NCBI GenBank assembly: GCA_030998225.1 | Contig: JAPYXD010000743.1 | Location: forward strand, 1,603,735 to 1,667,734 | DNA: 64,000 bases | Source of the DNA: Diplolepis rosae | Lineage: Eukaryota > Arthropoda > Insecta > Hymenoptera > Diplolepididae | Reading direction: 5' to 3' | Part shown: positions 12,313 through 22,757 of the stretch, piece by piece | How positions within the stretch are numbered: the first letter of the stretch is position 1 | How the letters are laid out: every line of letters starts with the position of its first letter | Translations under genes and position numbers: made by a program | The notes under the pieces: generated by a model | The model's input: only the letters and a program-made list of their open reading frames with translations | Database searches by the model: none | Told to the model about the DNA's origin: nothing

Positions 12313-12755
12313 CTCTGACCGTTCTCTGACTTCGCATTATTATGGCTAAGAACGATAAAAAAAAACATTTAAAACATTGCAATTATGCTTCCGTGGCAAA
12401 ATTTGGAATAGAAGGCGTAGGAATAAATAGAATAATTTTATTTTTCAGCGGTAAAAACTAGGAAAACATCATGTACCTGTCATTGAAGGCAGTGCAGTGG
12501 TTCACCATTTGCGGAACGTCTCCACCAATAGTAAACCTTCACGGTGGAGACGTTCCGCCAATTGTGAACCACTGCACTGCCTTCAATGACAGGTATACGA
12601 TGTTTTTGTAGTTTTTATCACTGAATAATAAAATTATTGTATTTATTCCTACACCTGCTAATTCAAATTTGATCGCAGAATCATAATTGCAATGTTTTAA
12701 ATGTTTTTTTTATCGTTCTTAGCCATAATAATGCGAGGTCAGAGAACGGTCAGAG
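12313..12755. mobile_element. 443-bp foldback MITE, ~215-bp arms
   Basis: Nearly the whole element is one palindrome centred near 12534. CTCTGACCGTTCTCTGAC at the left end is mirrored at the right end, and the inner tips (GCGGAACGTCTCCACC and its complement) are separated by about 16 bp. There is no coding capacity. Flanking duplication is not clear, so the superfamily is unassigned. Transcription across it would give a long double-stranded hairpin. Confidence 0.85.
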
Positions 12756-13731
12756 TATTCTATGACCGTTCTCTCAACCGGGTCCACTAGGGAAGTTAGA
12801 TTAATGTCACATATGTTATTTTTTAATTCATATATAATAATAAACGAGCATTTTATTTGAAAAATTCTTATAAAACGACATTGTATCTTTGCAAGAAGCA
12901 ATAGTACTTTTAAACGCTTTAAAGTTATGTGCCAGTTTCGTTCTCTATTCATGAGATTAGACGTTATGTTACACAAATTTTTAATTAAAAACCTCTATTT
13001 TGCATTTTGTAGACATTTTCTACTCGAGAATACATTTATATTGATACATAATATTGATTCATGCATAGAACATCATTCAGAACATCATTATAAATTCAAA
13101 AATTGAATATGTCCAATGTGATCAATATGACGATTAATATCGGCCATCGTTCACGTTCGTCAGGTCCCATCACTAGATGATGGGGATTTTGTTCACAGTG
13201 CAGAATTATCCATTTTTTATGTCTGTAAACGGTGGCCAAACGGGGGTTCTGCATGTGTGTGTAGAGAAAATAAAAACATTTTAAAGCCATAAATACCATT
13301 TTCATGAATTCATAAAAAGTTATCCTCAGCGTTCTTTTTGTTTTCATAAAAAATTACATGACATGTATTGACATAAATTCATTTAAGAATTGAAGCTCAA
13401 CGACATAAACAAATATTACAAGTAACGATACATTGAAATTTTTATTTCTACTGTCATCAGAACTATTCTTTCTGAAAATTTATTACAAATTACACTTTAA
13501 GGGAATGTTGCGGAAATCCCACCTAGTTAACAATAACGACTTTTAAAATCGAAAATTATTGATAGAAAATGCTCCACTTTTGTCCAAACTGAAAGAAAAT
13601 TTTCTTCATTCTAAGATTCCTACGCGACTCAGAGATCTACTGACTAAATTTCCTTTCTGTCCCATAACAAGAAAGGTTTACAATCGCTTCTTTCCCCTTC
13701 CCCAGCTTTAATTAACATTTATCGTCTACCT
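12756..13731. other. Non-coding, includes probable 3' UTR of the zinc-finger gene
   Basis: No repeat or ORF of note. On the minus strand the part next to 13731 follows the zinc-finger stop codon. AATAAA-type signals exist (TTTATT on plus near 13441), but the actual poly(A) site cannot be fixed from sequence. Confidence 0.4.
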
Positions 13732-16700
13732 TCATCCCTCCATTTGCGAAAGTTTATCTTCAAGACTATCACGGCTGTCTTGTGTATCATTTAAATTAAT
13801 TGTCTCATTTCCTGCTGATAATTCAATCACAGAGTCTTCCATAGGTGTTTCGTTTTTCTGACTGTCAATGACAGAGCCAGATTGATCAAAAATATCCGCT
13901 GAGTTAGACATTTCGTGACCAGTCAAAGTTAAGGTTGTAACTTGAGTCTCCTGCACTTGATCGTTTTCACTATTTTGAGCGCTTTGCACTTCTTCTTGCA
14001 TTATTTTTTCTTGTCCAAGTGCATCCAGTTCCACTTTTTCTTCCTCTGGAACAGATTCGTTCATGAGAATATTTTTAGTGTTCAACCCATCGCTTTGATC
14101 CTCTCCAATAACCTCAGCAGATTCTTCCATAGCCTCTTGTACCATCTGCTCTTCTGGAACTGTTTCTCGTTTCTCTTCATCTGAATAAACTTTCTTAGCA
14201 GCTTTCTCGACAGTAATTCCTGATATTTCAGTTAAATTGTTCAAGGTGGCTTCCTGCATCTTTACTATACTATCAGTAGAGTCCAGAATATTACAGAGTT
14301 CCTGATTCATTTGGCTGAGTTCTTCATCCCCCGAGGGTAATGATGTCGGTTGTTCCTCAGACTTCAGCAAAATAATCTTTTTGTTTCCATAGACCTTAGA
14401 ACTCGTTATGGAAGGTTTGTTGCTCTTCGGAATTTCAACTTCAAAAGCTTCAGTTACTTTCTTTTCCTTTTCCTCTTTTTCCTCCCCATCTTTAATTTCT
14501 GCTTCGCCTTTACTATCATCATATTCCTGTTCCTCATCATAGATACTCTGTTTCCTCTTTACAAAAACCCTCTTCAAAGGCAGTTGCTGTTCATCTTCAG
14601 ACTCATCATGCCTCTCTGGCAGCATCTCTTCCATTGGTTCGTATTCCTGCTGCTTTCTGGCTTGCAATTCTTCAATTTTCAATCTCTGTTGTTCAACCGT
14701 TTTCTCCAACTGGTTAAGTTTCTCCTTCGTTTCCTGGTCTTGAGATAAAATAGAAGAACCTGCTCGCTCGTCTATTTTTAACTTTTGTACTGTGGACTTC
14801 GCTGGCATGCTTGAACCTTGAGAAGTCTTCAGTTCAAACTTCAAAGGATCACCCAGTTCACTCAACTTTGGTGGGACTGACTTTGAGTTTACAGCCTGCA
14901 TCACACTCTGAACAAGATTTTGACTTTTGTCCAATGGTTTCTTGACAACGACCCTCTTTACGACGTTGCCTGTTGGCAGTTTTGCTAGTTCAGCAGGATC
15001 TATTATCGTTCCATCTGGGTTCATGATGACTTCTCTCGTGGTGTCTCCTTGGCGAATGATCCTCCTAACGATTACTCTTTTCGTAACCTTTACACCAGAT
15101 CCAGGAGTCTGAGTAGGTTGCGAAAGTCCTGGAATACTCTCAACTTCCTTTACACTTCCATCAGAACTTCCAGCTGATTTTCTCATGACAATTCTCTTGA
15201 TGACCTTTACTGTATTCAGGGGTTTTGGTGTACCTGCTTCAGTTTTATCATCCTTAGAAGGTATCGTTGGATTAGAAATCAAAGTTTGAGACCGTTGAAC
15301 ATTCGGAGTATTCGCAGTCCCTTTACCTTGTTCTTGTGGAGAAGTTTGATGCTTAAGAGGAATTTTGTGTTCCTTGAAAACAGACTCAACTATCTTCTGT
15401 ACCTGCGCCTCGGTTTCATCCAACCGACTTTTGGGACCCTCTTCTTGTTTTAAAGGCATTTTCACGTTCTGAGTCGGGCTCTTTACTTTCGTTTCTGAAA
15501 CTTCTCTTCTTTGAATAGGCATTAAAGTTTTGATAGTCTTCTTTACCATGCTTCCATCCTTTCCTCGCACAAACACCACCTTTTCGTTTCTATCTTCTTT
15601 GTCCAATCTTTCAGAATCTTCTTCGTTTTCCATTGGCTTAGGCTTCGGCAGCTTTTTCACGATGTACGCCGGTGGTTCATAGTCATCATCTCCGTCTGAA
15701 TATTGTTCTTCTTCCTCCTCCTCTTCAGATTCAAGCTCTATCTTTTCCTTGGTGTCCGGCTGGAGACCATCTGGTCCCATTTTTTCTCCAGCTTCTATGT
15801 GTTGCTTTATGTGCGTTACATAATCTGCTCGATTACGACAAGTTTCCTGGCAAACGTCGCAAGTCAATCCCAAACCTGTTCGTTTCGTGTGTGTTAGCTG
15901 ATGAACTTCTAAACTTTCTTTACGTTTAAATGCCTTCCCACAATCTTCGCAACTGTGACGTTTTTCCACAGAATGAGTGCGCATATGTCTTGTAAGATGA
16001 TGTGAGAGCAGGAATGTTCGAGGACACGTTTTGCACATATAGGGACGATGGCCAGCATGAGAAGTCAAATGACGAGCAAGTTTGGTACTTGTGCGAAAGG
16101 CTTCCTTGCAGTATTCGCAGACAAACGTTTTGTCCTCATTATGGAGCATTTCATGGCGTTCTAAGCCTTGCTTGTAAGTGAAGCGCTTATTGCATATGTT
16201 ACACTGGAAAGGTTTGCTGGCTTTGTGTGAAGTTTCCTCGTGTTTCTCAAGTTCATCGGTAGTGAAAAATTCTCTGTCACAGTGCTGGCAACCATATCTC
16301 AATTCATCACGATGAACTTTTTCGTGACGTTGAAGTAAATTCGCACGAGAGAATTGTTTGTTGCAGATCTGACAATTGAAAGGTTTTTCTTCAGAGTGTG
16401 TAGACATGTGTTTGGTTAGATCGTATTTTGAGAAAAACATGCGATCACACTCGGTGCATTTGTAATTACGATCACGATGAGCTCTCTGGATGTGCAGAAG
16501 GAGAGCTTGTCTTAAAGGAAACGTTCTTTCGCATTGGTTACAAGCGTGAACGCGAATCTCTCCTGGTTCCAGTTTCCTGTCATCCTTTTCGTTATTTGCA
16601 TCATTTTCTCCCTCGCTGCCTCTATCTTGATCCTCATCATACAAATCATGTCGCTCATCCTTACTTTTCTTTTCACCTTGACGATCTCTTTCACGAGTTT

Positions 16701-16959
16701 CTCTTCGTTCTCGATCTCCGTTATCAAGTCGAGCTTTCTTTTGTTCGTTTTGAGCTCTTTGATCAGCAGATCTTTTATTGTTTGTATCGCTAGGATCACC
16801 TAAAATTGGTGGAAATGGTCGGGGAAGCACTCCTGATATTGGGTATGCTCTAAGGGCTTCATCAGCTTTCTTACATTGTTGCTTAAATTTGTAAGTGCGA
16901 TCTAGGTTCCAGCGACAGTTATTGCAGATCATTTGTGGCATACCGTCAGCCGCATATAC
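13732..16959 (-). CDS. ZAD-C2H2 zinc-finger protein, 3'-terminal exon (partial gene)
   Basis: An open frame of about 1,075 codons, by far the best host gene here. The minus strand reads ...TGTTACAG|GTATATGCG at 16960/16959, a good splice acceptor in phase, so I start the exon at 16959; the ATG at 16968 would lie in the intron. The first ~40 residues are the second half of a ZAD domain (ICNNC, then FKQQCKKADEALR). The first zinc-binding pair must be in an upstream exon, which I could not find. After a charged, Arg/Asp/Glu-rich linker come nine C2H2 fingers in tandem (residues ~143-390); the ninth lacks the usual Phe. The C-terminal ~680 residues are acidic, probably disordered, with a Gln/Glu-rich heptad-like stretch (near nt 14640-14720) and several short V/I-K-R basic motifs. 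It ends SQMEG. ZAD proteins of this kind are nuclear, DNA-binding transcription factors or chromatin architects that often dimerise through ZAD. The target is unknown, and no orthologue name is claimed. Confidence 0.9.
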   Translation of the reverse strand, partial: VYAADGMPQMICNNCRWNLDRTYKFKQQCKKADEALRAYPISGVLPRPFPPILGDPSDTNNKRSADQRAQNEQKKARLDNGDRERRETRERDRQGEKKSKDERHDLYDEDQDRGSEGENDANNEKDDRKLEPGEIRVHACNQCERTFPLRQALLLHIQRAHRDRNYKCTECDRMFFSKYDLTKHMSTHSEEKPFNCQICNKQFSRANLLQRHEKVHRDELRYGCQHCDREFFTTDELEKHEETSHKASKPFQCNICNKRFTYKQGLERHEMLHNEDKTFVCEYCKEAFRTSTKLARHLTSHAGHRPYMCKTCPRTFLLSHHLTRHMRTHSVEKRHSCEDCGKAFKRKESLEVHQLTHTKRTGLGLTCDVCQETCRNRADYVTHIKQHIEAGEKMGPDGLQPDTKEKIELESEEEEEEEQYSDGDDDYEPPAYIVKKLPKPKPMENEEDSERLDKEDRNEKVVFVRGKDGSMVKKTIKTLMPIQRREVSETKVKSPTQNVKMPLKQEEGPKSRLDETEAQVQKIVESVFKEHKIPLKHQTSPQEQGKGTANTPNVQRSQTLISNPTIPSKDDKTEAGTPKPLNTVKVIKRIVMRKSAGSSDGSVKEVESIPGLSQPTQTPGSGVKVTKRVIVRRIIRQGDTTREVIMNPDGTIIDPAELAKLPTGNVVKRVVVKKPLDKSQNLVQSVMQAVNSKSVPPKLSELGDPLKFELKTSQGSSMPAKSTVQKLKIDERAGSSILSQDQETKEKLNQLEKTVEQQRLKIEELQARKQQEYEPMEEMLPERHDESEDEQQLPLKRVFVKRKQSIYDEEQEYDDSKGEAEIKDGEEKEEKEKKVTEAFEVEIPKSNKPSITSSKVYGNKKIILLKSEEQPTSLPSGDEELSQMNQELCNILDSTDSIVKMQEATLNNLTEISGITVEKAAKKVYSDEEKRETVPEEQMVQEAMEESAEVIGEDQSDGLNTKNILMNESVPEEEKVELDALGQEKIMQEEVQSAQNSENDQVQETQVTTLTLTGHEMSNSADIFDQSGSVIDSQKNETPMEDSVIELSAGNETINLNDTQDSRDSLEDKLSQMEG

Positions 16960-17452
16960 CTGTAACATTAAATTTTTTAGCTTTAAATGTAAAAATCAAC
17001 GTTCTCAAATAATTCGTAGCAATACAAATGCATGAATTTGATATTGATGCTTTCATGCATCTAAAGAATTTCATAGTCATCAGCAGGTTTGGTGGAACGA
17101 TTTTCTCTTGTCCTTTAACAAGTAAACAAGATGCTAAGTTTCATCTCGTTTACACTCAATATCCTCATTAGTGTAAAAGGACAAAAATCATTCCACCGCT
17201 CTTGGTCAACAGGCAATCAAAGAACAAATTCTTTTGCATCAAAACAATTTCAGTATTTTTATAATATAATATCATCTCTGAAAGATATCGACTTTGTATG
17301 GTATGCAGACCACCCCCCCCCCCCCCAAAAAAAACTTTAATGTATTTTCTTCTAAAAAAGTTTAGCTACGATCGTTACAAGGTAACAGTAAATTACAGCT
17401 GAGAGAGAAACATCCACCAAAACATTTTAATGAATAGGTAATTGTAAAAAAG
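16960..17452. other. Probable intron/5' flank of the zinc-finger gene
   Basis: Contains the acceptor-side intron of the ZAD gene (minus strand). An imperfect inverted repeat pairs about 17090-17120 (TTTGGTGGAACGATT) with about 17170-17200 (ATCATTCCACC). A poly-C run of about 15 lies near 17310-17326, followed by an A-run. No coding exon identified. Confidence 0.4.
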
Positions 17453-17455
17453 TGC

Positions 17456-17535
17456 AGGCAGCGAGAATCGAGCCGCAATTTTCTGCCTACAAGCATAGTA
17501 CGATACCAATTGAGTTAATATCGTGGTTGAGAGGC
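17456..17535 (-). repeat. Degenerate tRNA-like sequence
   Basis: The minus strand shows an A-box-like TAACTCAATTGG and a B-box-like GGCTCGATTCT with appropriate spacing, followed by a T-run. The stems are poorly paired, so it is not a functional tRNA. It could be another tRNA-derived SINE head, unrelated to the family at 11.8 and 19.7 kb. Confidence 0.3.
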
Positions 17536-19157
17536 GGTCTTATCAGAGTCTATATAGATTGTTTTGTAGAGAATATGGCTCTCTTAAAGTTTGCGGTACC
17601 TCGTAGTGTTATTAACTAAAATTTGGCACAAAAAAATTACAAGAAGGTAATAATAATACGGATAATAATATCCTAATACGGATTGGTCGAACGGAGTTTG
17701 TTGGAGAGTTGCAATTAAGTGTTAAGCGTTTATATTTTTGTTAAGTAATTTATAACGAATGTGAGTATATTCGTTTAATAAGTATCTAATTATGATATAT
17801 GCATCATAACTGATACATTGTGATACATATTATATACGGGAGTGTATTCGCTCCTAAAACTAACCTCAAAACGTGTTGTTGTTTTAAACGATCAAGAATG
17901 CATATGACGTCACTTCCGATCCAATTATCATAGTGGAGGGCTCAGTGGGGGAACATTGACCTATTCTTCCCTAGAGGATCCTTATGGGAAAGGTACTTGA
18001 AGAGCTATCTTTTGAGGAGAGCCAAAAACTATTTAAAGTTAAAGCACTCCCCCGCACTTGAGCAATTATGGGACTTACCAACCACACGAGTACGTGGGCG
18101 GCTAATTTCCATAAGGACTTTCCCAAAAAGCCGAATAAGAGACTTAGAAATTTTGTAAACCAATTATATAAGAAATTAACCACCCCCAAGGGGTAGGGAA
18201 ATGGAGAAGCAGGGAGATTAGGGCGTGGATTAGTTTTTTAAAAAGGACCAAATAATCTTTCGGCTCAGCAGTCACTCGCTGACTTTCAGTCAGCCAGTTT
18301 TTAAAAATTAAAAAGCATTCTCTCTCTTTTCATAATTCGTTTGTTCGGTTGTTTTCGTAAAATAAAAATTTCAAGTCTCGGTCAATCGGTTTTTATCCCT
18401 CGCGGTTGATTATTTCGCATCGTTCGTAAGGAATTTGGGTTCGACCAGTTCCGGGACTACAAGTGGCAGCCCTTCTTTATCCCATCTTCGATTGAGGCTC
18501 CTGAGGATTCCAACAGAGATTATAATTCAAAATAAAGCAAAAGTAAGTGCCAATTTTTGTTGCTGTCTCTACTTTTCTTTCTTTTATTCTGTTAAAATTA
18601 TATTTTGTACGTTTTCTTTATCGAACGATAGTTTTTTATTTCCTCCAAGGACCTTCCTGGTTTTACTTTTAAGCTCCAGTTTGGTTGGAGTACTAGGAAA
18701 ACCGTTCCTTTCAAATCACGAACCATTTCCCCTAGGTTAACCCATTCGAGACTGCTATTTTTTTTCGAACACGGTACCCAGGAGTGAAAAATTTTTTTCT
18801 CTCTTTATATTATTCATTTTTAATAAAAAAACTTGTTTACTATGGAAATCACCCAATTCGTAAGTGAATTCGCATAAATAAGATGATTGCACATCGTGTG
18901 TGCAGCTCGCTTCTCAGAACACTTTTATTGCGGGGAGCGAATTGAACACCATGTGTGCAATGTAAAGTAAAATAAAAATACATCATTAAAATTGATAAAC
19001 ATTTATTTTAAAAATATTTAGATAATATGAAATCGTTATTTTGCTTTCAATAATGAAAAACAGAATATAATGCACAGAAAATTTTTAAGAAATAGTAAAA
19101 AGTCAAAAAAATAAGTTGAATAATGAAGACAATAATATACAACAATAATACCTGTTA
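17536..19157. other. Non-coding stretch, possible retroelement remnant
   Basis: Around 17940-18200 the plus strand has a short conceptual peptide interrupted by stops. Near 18460 the sequence GACTACAAGTGGCAGCCC resembles the start of an LTR-retroelement leader (LTR end plus primer-binding-like TGGCAGCC). No matching LTR or polymerase domain was found, so this is only a hint. The rest is AT-rich with no recognised feature. Confidence 0.25.
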
Positions 19158-19600
19158 TTCTTCACGTTTCTTATGAATTGAATTACGGTATCTTTTTTAC
19201 TATAAATACAATACTCGCAAAAAAGTATTGTCAACCACGAATTCACACGATCATTATAATTAATAATAAAAAAACATGCCTAGCCTTTTTTATGCGTATA
19301 TTATTCGTCTTATCTGTAGAATGCTATCTTTCGTGTTTTCAGATTTAGAAACTGTATTGCGGTATCGTTTTAATACAAATACAATACTTTCAAAGGATAT
19401 TGTCTCCCGCGATTTCACACAACTATTATAAACTATATAAAAACAAGTCTGGTTTTTAAGCGTTTATTATTATTTATTATACTAAAAGTATGATCCTTCG
19501 CGTTTTCAGAATTATAAACGTAATTGTGCAACCATTTCACCAGAAATGAAATACTTGCATAAGAAAATTTCGACCCGTGCATTCATAGAAAAAAGGAATT
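19158..19600. repeat. Degenerate ~168-bp tandem repeat, about 2.6 copies
   Basis: Units begin at about 19158, 19327 and 19494. Each begins TTCDYG-TTT, has a TACGGTATC/TGCGGTATC-like segment, an AAATACAATACTYKCA segment and a CACGAATTCACAC-like segment. Copies are well diverged, so the array is old. Confidence 0.6.
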
Positions 19601-19661
19601 TCTGAATATTAGAATTAATTAAAGAATTTGGAAATCTTTCTGTGGAAAAAAAGACGCTTCC

Positions 19662-19732
19662 GACTGCACTGGGATTCGAGCCCAGGTCTTTCGATTGCCG
19701 GTCGAATGCTCTAACCACTGAGCTACACAGGC
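19662..19732 (-). repeat. tRNA-like head of the SINE-like repeat (second copy)
   Basis: Same 71-nt cloverleaf as at 11826-11896: acceptor GCCTGTG/TGCAGTC, A-box TAGCTCAGTGG, anticodon stem TTCGA/TCGAA, and T-arm with the B-box-like GGCTCGAATCC. The anticodon loop is CCGGCAA (nominal GGC), again without U33. It is followed on the minus strand by the same linker and T/A-rich run. Confidence 0.7.
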
Positions 19733-19738
19733 GTCCTT

Positions 19739-19945
19739 CCTGGGCTCAAATCCCAGCGCAGTCGAAAGCGTCTTCTTCCCACAGAAATATTTTCAAATTC
19801 TTTAAATATTGAATTCATTTGCATTATTTGAGATATAAGAGTTTGAAATTGTCTACGAGGACACCTGTCGACAACGTATCCTATCTGATACGCGACTAGT
19901 GATCCTCCGATAAGGTAGGCAGTGACAAAAATTTCAAACTCAACT
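19739..19945 (+). repeat. SINE-like repeat: partial tRNA-like head plus body
   Basis: It starts inside the T-arm (CCTGGGCTCAAATCCCAG), continues through the CAGTCGAAAGCGTC linker and a CCACAGAAA segment, and then has the body also seen at 12001-12310, ending GTAGGCAGTGAC. It lies head-to-head with the minus-strand head at 19662, the same unusual arrangement as at 11.8-12.3 kb. Confidence 0.65.
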
Positions 19946-20312
19946 AATTAATTACACTTATTTTCGGATTATCGGAAAGCGCTTTCTAGATTTTAGCAAT
20001 TCGGCAGAACGGTACAAAAATGACTACACATCAGCGAATACGTACTAAATTTTAGAAAATCTTCTGCTAAGGTCGATTATGTCCATTGCTAGATTTCACT
20101 TGCTGAAAATAAGTATACGGTATCCCGTGAATTAGTAGACTTTTGTTTTCAACAAGCAAATTCTATTCTGTTTTATAGAGACATAAATATGCTAAAAATC
20201 AGTGAACGAAGATGCTCGAAATTAGCTGAAAAGTCTTAACTTTATCATATCACTTCATAAAATTCAGCGTGGAGCATACTGAAATGTAGAGCAAAACACT
20301 AACTGTTATTTT
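19946..20312. other. AT-rich non-coding stretch
   Basis: No ORF, repeat or RNA gene recognised. Confidence 0.4.
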
Positions 20313-20374
20313 TATTTTCTTCGATTAAAATTATCACTATTAGATATAAAAATACACAAGAAAAGAAAGAAAGA

Positions 20375-20416
20375 CAAAAATTTCGGCCACATACGGGGAC
20401 CGTCTTCAGTGGCATA
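20375..20416 (-). ncRNA. Hammerhead-like motif, cleavage side decayed
   Basis: The minus strand reads CTGAAGA core (N7 = A is allowed), helix II GGTC/GGCC and GAAAT, where GAAAC-GTT would be expected. Loss of C and of the GUH cleavage triplet implies it is inactive. Confidence 0.5.
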
Positions 20417-20504
20417 ATTTCAAAGATTAATTCAAAATTTCTGTAAAACAATTAGAATATAGGAGATAATTAAATTAAGGATTATCATAGAAATCAAAAA
20501 CTTA

Positions 20505-22153
20505 CAGTACAGTCGGAAAGTATTAGAACAAGATAAAAAAAGTTATTTTTGTCAGTTTATCGTATCATTTATTAAATAATTATTCACATATTTGCAGTAG
20601 TTTTGTATGTTCAACGTAGCTTTATGATTTGAAGACATTTTTAATGCATTTTACTGAAATTTCCATCAAAATTTATAAGAAAACAGCCTATGGCCGAAAA
20701 TCGAGAAAAGTGTCCAAAACTGCCGCATTGGGTTTTCAGTTGTTTTTCGCACAAAAATCGATTCGGCTGTGGTTCAAAAGGTTACATGTCAATCATTTAA
20801 ACAAAAAAAGATGGTATTATCGTGTCTGGTGCATTGAAGTGTTATAAAAAACTGTAAGTCTGTTAATTTGACATTCGTTGCGTTTATGCATAATTGTGCC
20901 CGCTTTATCGTTGAAATAGCCTCAGAATTGTATTTTTCCAGATTGAAAATGGTCAAGCGAAAGGAAATATCTGTCGAGAAACGGGCCCAAAACATTATTT
21001 TGCAAAACAACAGGCAAAAACTATCGAGAAATAGCCAAAATATTGAAAATATCTTTGTGTTCAGTTCATACAGCCATAAGAAGATATCGGAAAACTGGAC
21101 AAAATACTAACAGAAAACGATCTGGTCGACCAAGAAAGACAAATCAAAGAATCAACAACAAAATATATGAAATAAGTAAGGGCAATCGACAGAAATCTGC
21201 ATCAGAAATTCGTACTGAAATCAATGAAGACTTGGATTCACTAATATCGCTTACGACAGTCAAATGCTGGCTTAAAGAAAAAGGTATGATTGGACGCATT
21301 GCTGTGAGAAAGCCGCTTCTACGGCCAGTAAATAAACAAAAAAGACTGAAGTTCGCTGAAGAACATGTTGACTGGACGATTGATCAGTGGAAATCAGTTT
21401 TATGGACAGACGAATCAAAATTCGAACTTTTCGGTAGCCATCGGCGTCAATATGTTCACAGAAAAGTCAATGAAAGATTCAAACCAGATTGTATTGTGCC
21501 AACTGTGAAACATGAAGGTGACTCAGTAATGGTTTGAGGCTGTTTCAGCCACGCTGGCGTTGGTCAATTTAAAAAAATTGAAGGAAATATGAAAAAAGAG
21601 CAGTATCACAGTATACTCCAACGCCATGCAATACCATCTGGCATCAATTTAATTGGTCGTGGATTCATTTTCCAACAAGATAACGATCCGAAACATACAT
21701 CGAAACTTTGAACTTCTTATTTGGAACGGAAAAAAGTCGCAGGTGATCTTAATACTTGTATAATGGAATGGCCGCCTCAATCCCCCGATTTAAATCCCAT
21801 AGAGCTTTTGTGGCAAGAATTGGACCGACGTGTGAGAGATCTAAAGCCAACAAGCCTCCCTGGTCTCTGGGATTGACTATTGACTCATCGAAAGAATTTC
21901 AAAATTGTGCGCTGCAGTCATTAAAGCAAAAGGTGGCGATTTTCATGAAAATTGCTCAAGTAACATATTCACTGTTTGCTTATAAATTTCGATGAAAATT
22001 TCAGTAAATTGCATTAAAAATGTCTTCGAATCATGAAGCTACTTTGAACATACAAAACTACCGCGAATATGTGAATAATATTTCAATAAATGATACGATA
22101 AACTGACAAAAACAACTTTTTTTATCTTGTTCTAATACTTTCCGACTGTACTG
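20505..22153 (+). mobile_element. Tc1/mariner element, 1,649 bp, ~185-bp TIRs, TA duplication
   Basis: The ends read CAGTACAGTCGGAAAG in inverted orientation, and the inverted identity continues, with scattered mismatches, for about 185 bp on each side. TA flanks both ends (20503-20504, 22154-22155). The empty site is confirmed by the undisturbed partner arm near 22580, which reads continuously across TATCTCATAG. It encodes a broken Tc1-type transposase on the plus strand. Long TIRs of this size occur in several Tc1-like lineages. Confidence 0.92.
20949..21960 (+). pseudogene. Tc1-type (DDE) transposase, decayed
   Basis: Starts MVKRKEIS at 20949; the N-terminal helix-turn-helix part shifts frame near 21040. 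The main frame then shows the GRPRK hook (SGRPRKTN, nt ~21123), WTDESKFELFG with the first catalytic Asp (nt ~21402), QQDNDPKHTS with the second Asp (nt ~21675), and PQSPDLNPIELLW with the third acidic residue (nt ~21775-21815). The last pair fits the DD34E signature of Tc1. In-frame stops occur at 21535-21537 (where a Trp of the VMVWGCFS motif is expected), 21709-21711 and 21874-21876. With a frameshift and three stops this copy cannot make active transposase. Confidence 0.9.
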
Positions 22154-22650
22154 TATCTCATAGCTTGCAATTCAAAATGAAGTAGCACAGTATGCAGCAT
22201 CACGAATTGAAAAACTATTTAGAGTTGACTGTGAATAAAAAAGCAGATAAAATGAAGAAACATAAAAATTTTTGCATACGAACCATTCGGAAATTTTTTT
22301 AAATTTGATTACTAAAGAAGGATGCCCAATTGGTTATAAATGACACAACGCGAGCAAGGTTTAAATTTTTGAAACCTTTTCTTGGGGACTTTGTTACCGG
22401 AGTCTCTCACAGAATTATCTGAACTGTTTGAAAAACCGACTCGGGACATGCGGCTTTGCTGACTGACAATTTTTTTATAAGCAATCCTGAGATTTTGTAT
22501 TCACAGTGAACTCTAAATATATTTTCAATTCGTGATGCAATTTGAATTGCAAGCTATGAGATAATGTTTTTATTTCTATGATAATCCTTATTTTAATTAT
22601 CTCCTATATTCTAATCTTTTACAGAAATTTTGAATTAATCTTTGAATTTA

Positions 22651-22692
22651 TGGCACTGAAGAGGGCCCCCATATGTGACCGAAACGTTTGCT
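22651..22692 (+). ncRNA. Hammerhead-ribozyme-like motif (minimal, PLE type)
   Basis: The core CTGAAGA is followed by a GGCC helix II whose 3' strand here reads GACC, then GAAACGTT. Helix I is GCA/TGC. It matches the motif at 33197 nearly base for base and is the outward-facing partner of the motif at 20375. Helix II is weakened by the GGCC to GACC change. Confidence 0.6.
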
Positions 22693-22757
22693 TTTCTTTC
22701 CTTTTTGCGTATTTTTGTATCTAATAGTGATAATTTCAATCAAATAAAATAAAAAGA

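Larger units (their letters stand above)
20313..22757. mobile_element. Foldback with hammerhead-like motifs, interrupted by a Tc1/mariner element
   Basis: The left arm (about 20313-20504, resuming 22156-22260 after the insertion) is an inverted copy of the right arm (about 22450-22757). Landmarks are TTCGATTAAAATTATCACTA near the left end, GGATTATCATAGAAAT, TCTCATAGCTTGCAATTC and CATCACGAATTGAAAA. A hammerhead-like motif is in each arm. The right arm is closely related to the PLE leader remnant at 33.04-33.43 kb, so this foldback is built from terminal sequences of a Penelope-like family distinct from the 56-kb one. Confidence 0.7.

Noticed and set aside
17090..17200. Imperfect inverted repeat as a MITE
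   Set aside because: Too many mismatches and no target duplication; noted only in the flank description.
17971..18189. 72-codon minus-strand hydrophobic frame
   Set aside because: No recognised domain or signal; lies in a region that may be a decayed retroelement.
18887..18962. ATTGCACA/TGTGCAAT hairpin as a MITE
   Set aside because: Only partial symmetry and no flanking duplication.
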